A stretch of DNA of 64,000 nt from Planctomycetaceae bacterium (GTDB lineage Bacteria > Planctomycetota > Phycisphaerae > UBA1845 > UTPLA1): NCBI GenBank assembly GCA_011525745.1, contig WYBU01000012.1, forward strand, positions 1 through 64,000. Reading direction: 5' to 3'. The position numbers and the translations under genes were made by a program. Position 1 is the first letter of the stretch; each line of letters opens with the position of its first letter. This document shows, piece by piece, positions 53,928 to 62,872 of this stretch. Below the pieces are notes generated by a model that saw nothing but the letters and a program-made list of their open reading frames with translations, was not told where the DNA came from and ran no database searches.

Positions 53928-54929
53928 TTACGGCGACAGCGTCCCGCTCAGCAGCGCAACGTACTCGGCGCGCCCGGCCAGGTCCGCCGCTGACGCCGGT
54001 TGCGACGACAGGAACACCTCGCCTGTGACGCGCTCGCCATCGACGCGCAGCCGAATCAATGCCGCCGCGACGTTGACGCTCGGCGCGCGTCGATCATCGG
54101 TGCGGAACAGCCCGGGACTCACGCCGCCGCGAATCGCCTCGAGCGAAGGGCCGCTGAAAATCAGGTCGAGTCCCTCGACCCGTACGTCGAGCAGATCAAC
54201 CAGCGCGCTGGATTGCGTGGCCACGTTTCCGCCGAAAGTCGTTACGCCGCTGGTCGTCGTCACCTGCACGGAAGCGGCATCGCTCACGCTGCCCGCCGAT
54301 TCCAGCGTCACCGCGCCGACGGGCGAAGTCGCAAAGAACGGCGATGCGTCGGTCCGCAACGAAACCACGACCTCGTTGTCTCCGGCATAGGCGGCATCCG
54401 GCTCGCGAATTTCCAGCGTGCCGACGACGGAAAAACTCGTGAATCCGGTCGCGGCGACGGCCCGCCCCGAGAGTGTGACGCGATACGGGCCGAATCGAAT
54501 CGGGATCGACTGTGCCGCCAGCGGCTCGGTGCGGGCCGGCTCAGCCGGGCCGATCGTCAGTGACACATCCGCCGTCGCCTCGAAAAAGCCGTCCGACGCG
54601 ATGATGCGAAACGCGTACACACCGTCGCCGGCCGGTTGCAGCAGGACGCTGAACGCGCCGCCGGCGGTGATGGCCGATTGCTGCGTCGCAAACGGTCCGC
54701 TGCGCTGCTCGTAACGGATCGTCAGGCCGTCGGCGTCGGGATCGAATACGGTGGCGGTTAAGCGCAACAGGCCGGAATTCAGTTTTGTCAGCGATGGCGC
54801 CGCGATGATCGGCGGACGATTGGCGCCGGCGCGGACGACGCCCGGAATCGTGATGCCGGTATCGCAGCCGCCGATGGCGATTGACAACAACAGCGCAACG
54901 CCGAAACGGCGATGACGCGAAGTGGACAT
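53928..54929 (-). CDS. Exported Ig-like (PKD/cadherin-type) lipoprotein
   Basis: A 333-residue protein with lipobox IAIGGCD. Residues about 35-125 form an Ig-like domain (VFDPDADGLTIRYEQ, GVYAFRIIASDGFFEATADVSLTI). The remainder is beta-rich with no known family. GAGGGG precedes ATG 54929; codons upstream overlap the Fpg gene in antisense. Confidence 0.7.
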   Translation of the reverse strand: MSTSRHRRFGVALLLSIAIGGCDTGITIPGVVRAGANRPPIIAAPSLTKLNSGLLRLTATVFDPDADGLTIRYEQRSGPFATQQSAITAGGAFSVLLQPAGDGVYAFRIIASDGFFEATADVSLTIGPAEPARTEPLAAQSIPIRFGPYRVTLSGRAVAATGFTSFSVVGTLEIREPDAAYAGDNEVVVSLRTDASPFFATSPVGAVTLESAGSVSDAASVQVTTTSGVTTFGGNVATQSSALVDLLDVRVEGLDLIFSGPSLEAIRGGVSPGLFRTDDRRAPSVNVAAALIRLRVDGERVTGEVFLSSQPASAADLAGRAEYVALLSGTLSP

Positions 54930-55055
54930 GTTCCCCTCGCTCCGACGCCTCCCCCGGGCGTCACGTTCGATTCTACCCCGCGCCGGGGGCGGATTCGACT
55001 GAAAACGCGTTGCACGTGTATTTTGCAGTGGGTGCGATAAGTAGAATGAGCCGGC

Positions 55056-55949
55056 ATGCCCGAGTTGCCGGACCTTGAGCTGTATGTCGCTTGCCTGCGA
55101 CCGCGCGTCGTCGGGCAGGCGCTCCAGCGGATGCGCGTCTTCAGTCCGTTCGTCGTGCGGAGCGTCGAGCCGCCACTGAGCGAAACTCACGGCCGCGCCG
55201 TCGTCGAGGTGCGCCGCATGGGCAAGCGCATCGTGCTTCACTTTGCGGATGAACTGTATCTGATTATTCACCTGATGATCGCCGGCCGGCTGCTGTGGAA
55301 GAAGCCGGGCGCGATGCGGCCGGGCAAGATCGGGCTGGCGGCGCTGGACTTCGCCGCCGGATCGCTGCAACTGACCGAGGCCGGCACGAAGAAGCGCGCG
55401 GCGCTGCACCTGGTTTGCGGCGAAGCATCGCTGCGGCGACATGATCCCGGCGGACTGGAACCGCTGGAGTGTGGGCCGGCGGCGTTCACCGCGGCGCTGC
55501 GGCGCGGGAATCACACGCTGAAGCGCGCCCTGACCGATCCTCGGCTATTCAGCGGCATCGGCAATGCGTATTCGGACGAAATCCTGCACGCGGCGCGGTT
55601 GTCGCCGCTGGCCCTGACGGGGCGGCTGACCGACGCGGAGACGGAGCGGCTCTTTGAGGCGACGCGGTCCACGTTGAGCCGATGGACCGATTCGCTGCTG
55701 CGTCAGTTCGCCGATCGCTTTCCCGGTCCGGGCGACGTGACCGCGTTTCGCGACGGATTCGCCGTGCACGGCCGATTCGGCCAGCCCTGTCCCGACTGCG
55801 GATGCGCGGTGCAGCGAATTCGATATGCGGAGAATGAAACCAATTACTGTCCGGTCTGTCAGACGCAGGGCCGCGTGCTGGCGGATCGGTCGCTGTCGCG
55901 GTTGTTGAAAAACGACTGGCCGCGAAGCGTCGAAGAGTTGAACTTTTAG
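55056..55949 (+). CDS. mutM: Fpg/MutM-type DNA glycosylase
   Basis: Removes oxidised purines and nicks the abasic site. The N-terminal PELPDLE has Pro2 and Glu3; the helix-two-turn-helix is GIGNAYSDEILHAARLSP. The zinc finger is CPDCGCAVQR...NYCPVCQTQGR. At 297 residues it is full length. Base specificity (8-oxoG or pyrimidines) cannot be assigned from sequence alone. Confidence 0.9.
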   Translation: MPELPDLELYVACLRPRVVGQALQRMRVFSPFVVRSVEPPLSETHGRAVVEVRRMGKRIVLHFADELYLIIHLMIAGRLLWKKPGAMRPGKIGLAALDFAAGSLQLTEAGTKKRAALHLVCGEASLRRHDPGGLEPLECGPAAFTAALRRGNHTLKRALTDPRLFSGIGNAYSDEILHAARLSPLALTGRLTDAETERLFEATRSTLSRWTDSLLRQFADRFPGPGDVTAFRDGFAVHGRFGQPCPDCGCAVQRIRYAENETNYCPVCQTQGRVLADRSLSRLLKNDWPRSVEELNF

Positions 55950-56002
55950 GAGATCGCCTCAAGTTCCCTGATCCGCACCGCGACCGTGAGGGAGCGTCGG
56001 GA

Positions 56003-56515
56003 AATGCCGCGTTCTTTCAGAGCCGCGAAGCGTCAGCGAGCGGGATAGGGGGGTTCCGTTGCGAACAAGACTGTGCGATCGCGCGCGTGGCGTGGTTTGC
56101 GCCGTCAGGCTTCGGGCGTACCGGCGCGAGCAAACGATTGACTTTCGCTTCTTGCACGTAGATCCCGCTTGCTGACGCTGCGCGGCTCTGAATGGGAGAA
56201 TGGTCCGCACAACGGACCGTACACACGGGCTACAAGCCCGTGCCACGCGGCATGCTTTGAGTCGCCGTCGCCGCGTTCTTTCAGAGCCGCGAATCGTCAG
56301 CGAGCGGGATAGGGGGGTTCCGTTGCGAACAAGACTGTGCGATCGCGCGTGGCGTGGTTTGCGCCGTCAGGCTTCGGGCGTACCGGCGCGAGCAGACGAT
56401 TGACTTTCGCTTCTTGCGCGTAGATCCCGCTTGCTGACGCTGCGCGGCTCTGAATGGGAGAATGGTCCGCACAACGGACCCTGCACACGGCCTACAAGCC
56501 CGTGCCACGCGGATC
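56003..56515. repeat. Duplicated 250-bp repeat block
   Basis: Two near-identical copies, 56003-56251 and 56270-56515, with a period of about 267 bases. Each runs from TTCTTTCAGAGCCGCGA to a CACGGGCTACAAGCCCGTG-like palindrome (CACGGCCTACAAGCCCGTG in the second). They also share TGACTTTCGCTTCTTGC. They belong to the same family as 1-335. No gene is supported. Confidence 0.85.
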
Positions 56516-56542
56516 AACCGTCGCCTGCGACGTTCCGTCCCC

Positions 56543-58078
56543 TCAAAACTTCAACGCATACTGAATGTAGATCAAATCCGCGTCGCGGTCCGGGCCGGTG
56601 TCGCGAATGAAGTTGTCGCACCAGAAATGCGAGTAGCCGAACAGCACCGACGAGTGCACGTCTATCTGCCACGCGATCGTCAGGTCCAGCTCGTCTCCGA
56701 CTTCGCGCCCGAAGAATCCCCGCGCGTTGCGCCGGATGGCCAACCCGCCGGCGTTGTAGAGCGCATCGGTCTCGGAATCGAGCCAGAACGTGTGATACGC
56801 CAGGCGGGCCGTCACGTCCTTGTGCGGCTTGAGCGTCAGATTCACGTTCGATGCCAGTATGTTCGACCGGCCGACGAGATCGAGAAAGCCCAGGTAGTTG
56901 TGCCCGAAGGGAAACAGCGGATTGAAGGTCTGATGGGCCCCATCCCGCGGGTTGCGGTCGCCGCCGGCGTAATCGAAGCCCGCGCCGATGCGCGGCGTCC
57001 AAGGCAGCGCCGCGACCGTGTAGCCGCCGTCCGCCGCCCACATCCATGCTTGCACGACGTCGCTGGCGAACGTGCCCCATTGACCGGCCAGCTCGGTGTC
57101 GTAGTCGAACGCACCGGTCCGCCCGCCGAGCCGGCAGCCGAGCGTCATGATCGTCAGATCGCCCGTGCGGCCGTTGGCGTTGAGACTGCGCCCCGTGTCG
57201 TTCAGCCCCATCGCGTAGAAATCGATTTCGTGTCGGGGCAGCCCTTTGTAGGTGGCGTAGGCGCCGTAGAAATGAGCTTCTTCCCGGTATTCATCCGGCT
57301 TGCGTTGCAGCCCTTCGGCCAGATTGACCGGAACGGGCCGCAGATAGAAAAAGTCAAGATTCAGCCGCTCGTCCCGCCACAACAGGTCGACTCCATCGAA
57401 TTTGCGGCGGTCGTTGCTCCATTCGAGCGTGCTGACGAGCCGCTGTCGGCCGAGCGCCAGTTCCTGGCGGCCGATCCGTAACGTCAGCGGCGTTTCCTCG
57501 CCCAACACGCGCAGGTCGGCGAAGAGTTGATACACGTCGAACCGGTTCTCCATCCCCGTGACCTGGGGCAGGTCGCGATCCTCCTTCATCGCGTTGACGC
57601 CCTGCACGAACACGCGGAACAGTTTGCGGTAGCGCAAGTCGGCGTGCAGCAATTCGCGATGCAGGAAAAAAGTGTCCGACGCCGGCTCGCGCGCGCCGAA
57701 GCGGGTGTTGGTCTCGGACTCCAGCCGCCCCTTGATCTCCCCGCCCAGCGTCAGCCGCCAGTTGTCGTCGAGATGAATGTTCTTGATCGGATCGAACAGG
57801 TCCTTGCGATAGCTGTCCGGCGGGCCGTCCAGATAGCTGTAGTCTTCATCGTAGCGGAGATCGAGGATCAGCGGACCGCGCAGAGTCGCGGGCGCAGGGG
57901 AATCTTCCGCCTCGGGTTCGCGCGGGGGCCCGCCTGGTTGTGAGGCGGCGGGCGCAGATTGTGTTGAAGGAGCAGGCGCGGGCGAATCCTGTGCCGCGGC
58001 GGCCCGCAACGAACACAGGATAATTATCAGCGAAAACAAGACTCGGGAAGCGACACCGGCGTAACGTAAACCGCGCAT
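56543..58078 (-). CDS. Alginate-export/porin-like outer-membrane beta-barrel
   Basis: A 511-residue protein with a signal peptide (SLIIILCSLRAAAAQ) and an acidic, alanine/proline-rich spacer. It fits AlgE-like porins: NWRLTLGGEIKGRLESETN, RFDVYQLFADLRVLGEETPLTLRIGRQEL and WSNDRRKFDGVDLL, ending in aromatic YIQYALKF typical of a barrel end. GGAGG lies 5 bases before ATG 58078. It probably transports a small acidic or carbohydrate substrate across the outer membrane. Confidence 0.82.
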   Translation of the reverse strand: MRGLRYAGVASRVLFSLIIILCSLRAAAAQDSPAPAPSTQSAPAASQPGGPPREPEAEDSPAPATLRGPLILDLRYDEDYSYLDGPPDSYRKDLFDPIKNIHLDDNWRLTLGGEIKGRLESETNTRFGAREPASDTFFLHRELLHADLRYRKLFRVFVQGVNAMKEDRDLPQVTGMENRFDVYQLFADLRVLGEETPLTLRIGRQELALGRQRLVSTLEWSNDRRKFDGVDLLWRDERLNLDFFYLRPVPVNLAEGLQRKPDEYREEAHFYGAYATYKGLPRHEIDFYAMGLNDTGRSLNANGRTGDLTIMTLGCRLGGRTGAFDYDTELAGQWGTFASDVVQAWMWAADGGYTVAALPWTPRIGAGFDYAGGDRNPRDGAHQTFNPLFPFGHNYLGFLDLVGRSNILASNVNLTLKPHKDVTARLAYHTFWLDSETDALYNAGGLAIRRNARGFFGREVGDELDLTIAWQIDVHSSVLFGYSHFWCDNFIRDTGPDRDADLIYIQYALKF

Positions 58079-58595
58079 CCCAACCTCCGACCGGCGCAGT
58101 CCTCGGCCGACGGTCGTGTCGAGTCCCGTGCCGCCTGATGGAGCGGCAGTATAGAGGCGGGAACGTCGAGGCGTCCATCGCGCGCACTGTGAATTCAACG
58201 CGTTTCAGTTGGCGATGAGTCAATCGGACCCCATCGCGAGTCCCAACGTGCGTCGCGGGGAGTGCCGCGACCCCCTTGGAGTCGATCGGGCCAGGGGGCG
58301 ATGGTTCCGAGGTTGTCGCGGCGTGACACGTCGCTCCTTCCCCGGGCTAAAGGACGCAACGCCGATGGCGTGGAAACGCCGGCCGCGGAGATTCGTTTCA
58401 CGCGAACCGCACGTGCCGCGGTGACTGACGGCGCGAAATCGACAGGAGCGCCCAACAGTGTTCTTTGGTTGCGGCCAACAGGCTCCCTGCGACGTTTCGA
58501 CTTGTCATCGTTTTATTTCCACTTTCCGTTCTCTACTTTCGACTTTCTGTTCCCTTTGCTCCGATCACGCACCCGCGGGCGACAGGCGCAACACA
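58079..58595. other. Intergenic region, no supported gene
   Basis: Non-coding, with a GCGACGTTTCGACTTGTC run (58490-58507) related to 11420 and 40310. Frames at 58209-58424 and 58262-58636 are shadows. Confidence 0.5.
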
Positions 58596-59120
58596 TCAGG
58601 CCGCCGGCATGCCCATCGCGCGACGCCAGGCGCTGATCTGCCCCAGGTGATTCTGAACATGGCCGCTGAGGTAGAAATTCAGGGCCGCACCGATCGTGGG
58701 GAACAGCTCGCGCATGCGTCCCTCGGCGGGGTTCGGCGCCAGAAACACGTCGTCCGGCGCTTCGCGCACGGCGCGGATGGCGGTCCGGTAGCCGTCAAAA
58801 AAACGCGACGTCAGCTCGTCCATCGAGGGGTAGATCGTTCCGTCGGGATCGTCGCGGCATTCGGTTCCCGCGCGGAACAGAGCTTCGTACCCCGCCGGAT
58901 ACGCCGCGTTGCCGGCCGGCCGGTTCAGATTGGCCACGATACGCGGCGGATACAACGCCAGGTGCCCGAGTACGAACGCGGCGTGGTTCGACCGCACGAC
59001 GACGCCTCCAGGCTGCGCCAGGCGCGCAAACTGCTTCGCCGACACGCCCGTCAACAGGCGCTCCGCGTACATCAGCGACAATTCACCCGGGGCCGCCAGA
59101 ATGGGACCGATGTGATTCAT
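58596..59120 (-). CDS. DinB-family protein
   Basis: A 174-residue four-helix protein of the DinB/YfiT-like type. HAAFVLGHLALYP and HVQNHLGQISAWRRAMGMP carry the metal-binding histidines. It is predicted to be a metal-dependent thiol S-transferase-type enzyme; the substrate is unknown. Confidence 0.8.
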   Translation of the reverse strand: MNHIGPILAAPGELSLMYAERLLTGVSAKQFARLAQPGGVVVRSNHAAFVLGHLALYPPRIVANLNRPAGNAAYPAGYEALFRAGTECRDDPDGTIYPSMDELTSRFFDGYRTAIRAVREAPDDVFLAPNPAEGRMRELFPTIGAALNFYLSGHVQNHLGQISAWRRAMGMPAA

Positions 59121-59188
59121 GTGCTACCCTTTTGTTCCAGTGTTTCCGTCCGACGATCATAGCAAACCGCCGATTCGAACACTGTCGC

Positions 59189-60346
59189 ATGAATGAAGAT
59201 CGCTATCCGTTGTTCGACGCCTGGCCGCGGTTGCGCGATGCGCTGCCGCGCGTGCGGCTTGGCGCTTGGCCGACGCCGGTTCAGGGCGCGCCCGGCCTGG
59301 CGCGTTGGCTGGGCGTCGAGAATGTCTGGATCAAGCGCGAGGATCTCTGCGCCGCCTTCGGCGGCAACAAAGTGCGCGGGCTTGAGCTGCTGTTGGGCGA
59401 CGCCGAGCGCCGCGGCGCGGAAACGGTGCTGACGATCGGCTCGGCCGGCTCGTACCACGTGCGCACGACGGCGGTCTATGCGGTCCAGCGCGGCCTGAAT
59501 TTGACGGCGCTGCTCGTTCACCAGCCGCGAGCCGCGTATGTCCGTCGCAACATTACAGTTGCGTATCGAAGCGGCGCGGGGCTTCGTCCGGTGCGCATTC
59601 CGATGCTGCCTGTCGCCTTTGCGGGCGAGTATGCACGCGCGTGGCGCCGTGACGGCACGCGGCCGGCGGTCATCCCCGCCGGCGGCTCGGGGCCTCTCGC
59701 CTGTATGTCACACGTCAATGCAGCGCTGGAAATGCGCGATCAGATCGTGGCCGGCGCGTTGCCGGAACCGGATTTGCTCTTCGTGCCGATGGGAAGCATG
59801 GGCACGGCCGCGGGCCTCTCGCTGGGATGCCGATTGGCGGGATTGAAAACGCGTGTCGTCGGCGTCGTTGTGTTTTCCCGATGGTATTGCACCGCGGCGC
59901 GCACCATGCGGTTGGCGCGTCGGACGCTCCGGCGGTTGTCGGCCTGGGCGCCGGCCGTCGAGCGCGTCGAGCTGGCGCGAGGCGATGTGACGGTCGTCGG
60001 TGACGTGCTTGGGAGAGGTTATGCGCATTTCACGCGCGAGGGCGTCGAGGCGGCCCAGGCCTTGTACGACGCCGAAGGCATCGTGGCCGATGGAACGTAC
60101 ACCGCCAAGATGTACGCCGGCTTGCGGTCGTTTCTGCGCTCCGCGGACGGCATGGGGCGACGCGTCCTGATCTGGCACACCCACGCCGCGGGTCCGGCCG
60201 TTGCGCCTTTGAGTGAAGCCGAGTTGGCGCAATTGCCGCGCGGCCTGCGGACCTACTTTCGCGATACGCCGCAGCCGCTCGATGCAGCGCTGCCGAAGAG
60301 TGAAGAAAAATCCCCGGATCGGCCGATAGCCCTTGTTGCCGACTGA
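59189..60346 (+). CDS. PLP-dependent ACC-deaminase/D-cysteine-desulfhydrase-family enzyme
   Basis: A 385-residue type II PLP enzyme. The PLP lysine is in FGGNKVRGLE (near residue 57) within the ACC-deaminase-like context LGVENVWIKREDLCAAFGGNK. PMGSMGTAAGLSLG is the phosphate loop. The family includes D-cysteine desulfhydrase and 1-aminocyclopropane-1-carboxylate deaminase; which is here is open. The ATG at 59189 is chosen. Confidence 0.8.
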   Translation: MNEDRYPLFDAWPRLRDALPRVRLGAWPTPVQGAPGLARWLGVENVWIKREDLCAAFGGNKVRGLELLLGDAERRGAETVLTIGSAGSYHVRTTAVYAVQRGLNLTALLVHQPRAAYVRRNITVAYRSGAGLRPVRIPMLPVAFAGEYARAWRRDGTRPAVIPAGGSGPLACMSHVNAALEMRDQIVAGALPEPDLLFVPMGSMGTAAGLSLGCRLAGLKTRVVGVVVFSRWYCTAARTMRLARRTLRRLSAWAPAVERVELARGDVTVVGDVLGRGYAHFTREGVEAAQALYDAEGIVADGTYTAKMYAGLRSFLRSADGMGRRVLIWHTHAAGPAVAPLSEAELAQLPRGLRTYFRDTPQPLDAALPKSEEKSPDRPIALVAD

Positions 60347-60426
60347 TCGTCCGATCGACGCAATCCCGCGGCGCCTGGCCGCGGGTCCGCTCGTCAACCT
60401 CGTGCCGTTCGTGGGAGCCGCCGTTC

Positions 60427-60597
60427 ATGTCGAAAGCCGAATTGATCGACCGCATCATGCGACTGAACCTGTCCGCGCGCAAGGATTTCCTCGAGCAGTT
60501 CAGCATTCCCGAGCTGCACGCCTACGCGAGGCAGCTCGAGTCCATCACACCGCCGGGCGCTGAAGAGCCGCCGGTGTTCCTCGCCGCGGTGGCGTAA
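60427..60597 (+). CDS. Small conserved-looking 56-residue protein
   Basis: A 56-residue frame, MSKAELIDRIMRLNLSARKD then FLEQFSIPELHAYARQLESI. It has a helical, well-balanced composition unlike the repeat-derived frames around it. Its pattern (a MSKAELI start, xFLxQF, LxxYxxxL) resembles small proteins recalled from planctomycete genomes. It lies 80 bases after the PLP-enzyme gene and just before a repeat block. Confidence 0.7.
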   Translation: MSKAELIDRIMRLNLSARKDFLEQFSIPELHAYARQLESITPPGAEEPPVFLAAVA

Positions 60598-61089
60598 GCG
60601 CCAACGAACCTATGTGGCACAGCCGCCCCCGACTGTAATGTGGCACAGCCGCCCCCGGCTGTGAATGGGGCACAGCCGCCCTCGGCTGTGTTTCTCGCGT
60701 GGCACGGGCTTGCAGCCCGCGGACCGCATCGCTGTCGCTTGCGGCTCGGATCAATCCGCGTGGCACGGGCTTTCAGCCCGTGCGCATCAAAGCCGCGCCG
60801 CCTACGTAGGGTCCGCTGTACGGATCATGTTCCGATTCAGAGCCGCGCGGCGTAAGCAAGCGGGATCGGCAATCTGCGTCGCGAAGGGAACCGCACCGCT
60901 GCGCGCACATGCGCCCGAAGCCTGACGGCGCGCCGTTCAGCCATTCCACGTTTGAGCGCCACGCGCAAGTGCCATGCCGCCCGATCCCGCTCGCTGACGC
61001 TTCGCGGCTCGGATAAGGCAATCCCGCTCTCTGACGCTGCGCGGCCCTGAACTGCCGACGCGCTGGCGCTTGCGGCTCGGATAGACCCA
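60598..61089. repeat. Repeat-rich intergenic region
   Basis: Three degenerate CACAGCCG-palindrome copies (60612-60690), then two CACGGGCTTGCAGCCCG-type palindromes (about 60702 and 60760) and several CGCGGCTCGGAT-type short repeats up to 61080. No gene is supported. Confidence 0.85.
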
Positions 61090-62454
61090 TCACGAAATGT
61101 ATGCCCCGGCCAGCCCCAGATTCGGCCGCGCGACCGTCTCGCGGCAGTCGGTCTCGCGCAGATTCGCCTCGACGCTTCCCGTAAACGTGTTGTCGATCAG
61201 CGTCGTTCGATCGCATCGCACCAACTCGATCGCCACGCGATGATCGTTGAACACGTTCCGCCGAATGCGGTGGTCCACCGGCCGCAACTGCAACATTTCC
61301 GGAGTCGCCGGCTCAACCGGCCGGATGCCGTGGTCCTGATCGGCGGCGATGCGCACGCCCGTCCCGTTTCGCACAAACGTGTTTTCTTCGATGGTCCAGT
61401 CGCGCGACAGCTCGGCCTCGGGAAACACCGCCAGCAGCTCCGGCACGCGCTTCGTCCACAGCAGCACGCCGTGTGCGTTGCCGTGAAAGTGGTTGCGACG
61501 CAGCGTCATGCCGCGCCCGTGCTCGACCGCGATGCCGGCCGTTCGGTTCGACACCATGCGATTGTCGGCCAGCGTGTTGTCCCACGAATAGCCGAGCCAG
61601 AAACCGAAGTTGCAGTAGTCGGCGCGGTTGTCGCGAAAGACGTTGCCCATCGAAAACGTCGCCTCGAACGCGATGTTGGGACTGAGCGAACCGTCATTCT
61701 GCTCGAAAACATTGAAGTCGCAGCCGACTTTTTCAAGCCGCTGCGTCAGGCCGGCCAGGAAGAACCCGTCGCCGCCCAGTCGGGCAAAGTTGCGGCGAAA
61801 GACGTTGTGGCATGAGCGATGAACGATGACGAATCCGGCGGCGTCAGCGCCGACGTGGCCCGCCCGCAGCCCGCGTGGCTCGTAGCGGCAGCAGTAGTCG
61901 GCGAAATTCTCCGCAATGACGCTGTGACACGTCTCGTACAGGTGGATGCCGAAGCCGCTGTTGTAGCTGGCGTTGTTCCGCCGCACCGTCAGTCGCCGGC
62001 AACCGTACGTCAGCAGCCCGTTCATCTGATGCTGAATGTCGTTGTCTTCGATGAGCGAATCGGCGACTTCGTGCAGCAGAATCGCGCCGCCGTAGGCGTC
62101 GGCGGCCGGCTTCCAGATGTCGAGAAAGACTGTGTTCGCGGGGACCTCGGAAGTGCCGCGAATTGTGTTGCCGGCCAGCGTCAGTCCGGAGCAGCGCGAT
62201 GCGTAAATGCCGTGTTGATAGCTCTGAATCGAGCAGCCGCGAACGGTAACGCCGCTACAGCCCTCGACGCGCACGGCCGCACCGCGGTCGCGCTCGCCAA
62301 TGAGCGTCGCGCCGGCTCCGTCCAGCGTGATGCCGTCGCCGGCGATGCGCAGGCCGTTGGGCAAAGAATGGATGCCCGGTGCAAGCCGCGTGCTTTCGCG
62401 CACGACCATCCCATCGACAGGCGTTGTCAGCGGCAACGAACTTGTCTCGGCCAT
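61090..62454 (-). CDS. Right-handed parallel beta-helix (NosD/pectate-lyase-like) protein
   Basis: A 454-residue protein of parallel beta-helix repeats (for example GCSGVTVRGCSIQSYQHGIYASRCSGLTLAGNTIRG). No signal peptide is seen at the chosen start. It may be a polysaccharide-modifying or binding enzyme; catalytic residues cannot be assigned. Confidence 0.8.
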   Translation of the reverse strand: MAETSSLPLTTPVDGMVVRESTRLAPGIHSLPNGLRIAGDGITLDGAGATLIGERDRGAAVRVEGCSGVTVRGCSIQSYQHGIYASRCSGLTLAGNTIRGTSEVPANTVFLDIWKPAADAYGGAILLHEVADSLIEDNDIQHQMNGLLTYGCRRLTVRRNNASYNSGFGIHLYETCHSVIAENFADYCCRYEPRGLRAGHVGADAAGFVIVHRSCHNVFRRNFARLGGDGFFLAGLTQRLEKVGCDFNVFEQNDGSLSPNIAFEATFSMGNVFRDNRADYCNFGFWLGYSWDNTLADNRMVSNRTAGIAVEHGRGMTLRRNHFHGNAHGVLLWTKRVPELLAVFPEAELSRDWTIEENTFVRNGTGVRIAADQDHGIRPVEPATPEMLQLRPVDHRIRRNVFNDHRVAIELVRCDRTTLIDNTFTGSVEANLRETDCRETVARPNLGLAGAYIS

Positions 62455-62872
62455 ATGGGCGCCATGCTAATCCAACATATCGCGCGGCGGAAAGCCGCGC
62501 GGCCGGGGCGGGTTTGTGCATGACGCGCAACGCCGATATTCAGGTTCCGCGTCACGAATCCATGTCACGCCCGGCGCTTGTGCAACTTTGCCACGAAGCT
62601 ACGCTTGTAGGTCGCGCGGGCAAGCGACCGGGAATTTGAAGCGTCAGTCGTCCCGGCGCCCATGCGGCGACTTAGATCGCGCGGCACAAGCTTGCAGCCC
62701 GTGCAAATCAGAGCCGCGCAGCGTAAGCAAGCGCGATCCGCGCGAAAAACAGGGAGGTGGACCCTTCACATGCGCTTGTGACGGGGTCGCACGGACGCCG
62801 CCGGCTGCGAACCCATCGCACGGCTGAGTCTTGCAGCCCGGGGACTTCCCGCCGCTTGCGGAGCGGGTTCTC
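62455..62872. other. Intergenic region with repeats
   Basis: It contains an ACAAGCTTGCAGCCCGTGC-type repeat (62686-62704) and a CGCAGCGTAAGCAAGCG run. The GTG start of the last gene is preceded by GGAGCGGG (62860-62867). No other gene is seen. Confidence 0.6.

Noticed and set aside
56003-56515. Transposon or integron ends
   Set aside because: No transposase or integrase in or near the duplicated block; it matches dispersed intergenic repeats.
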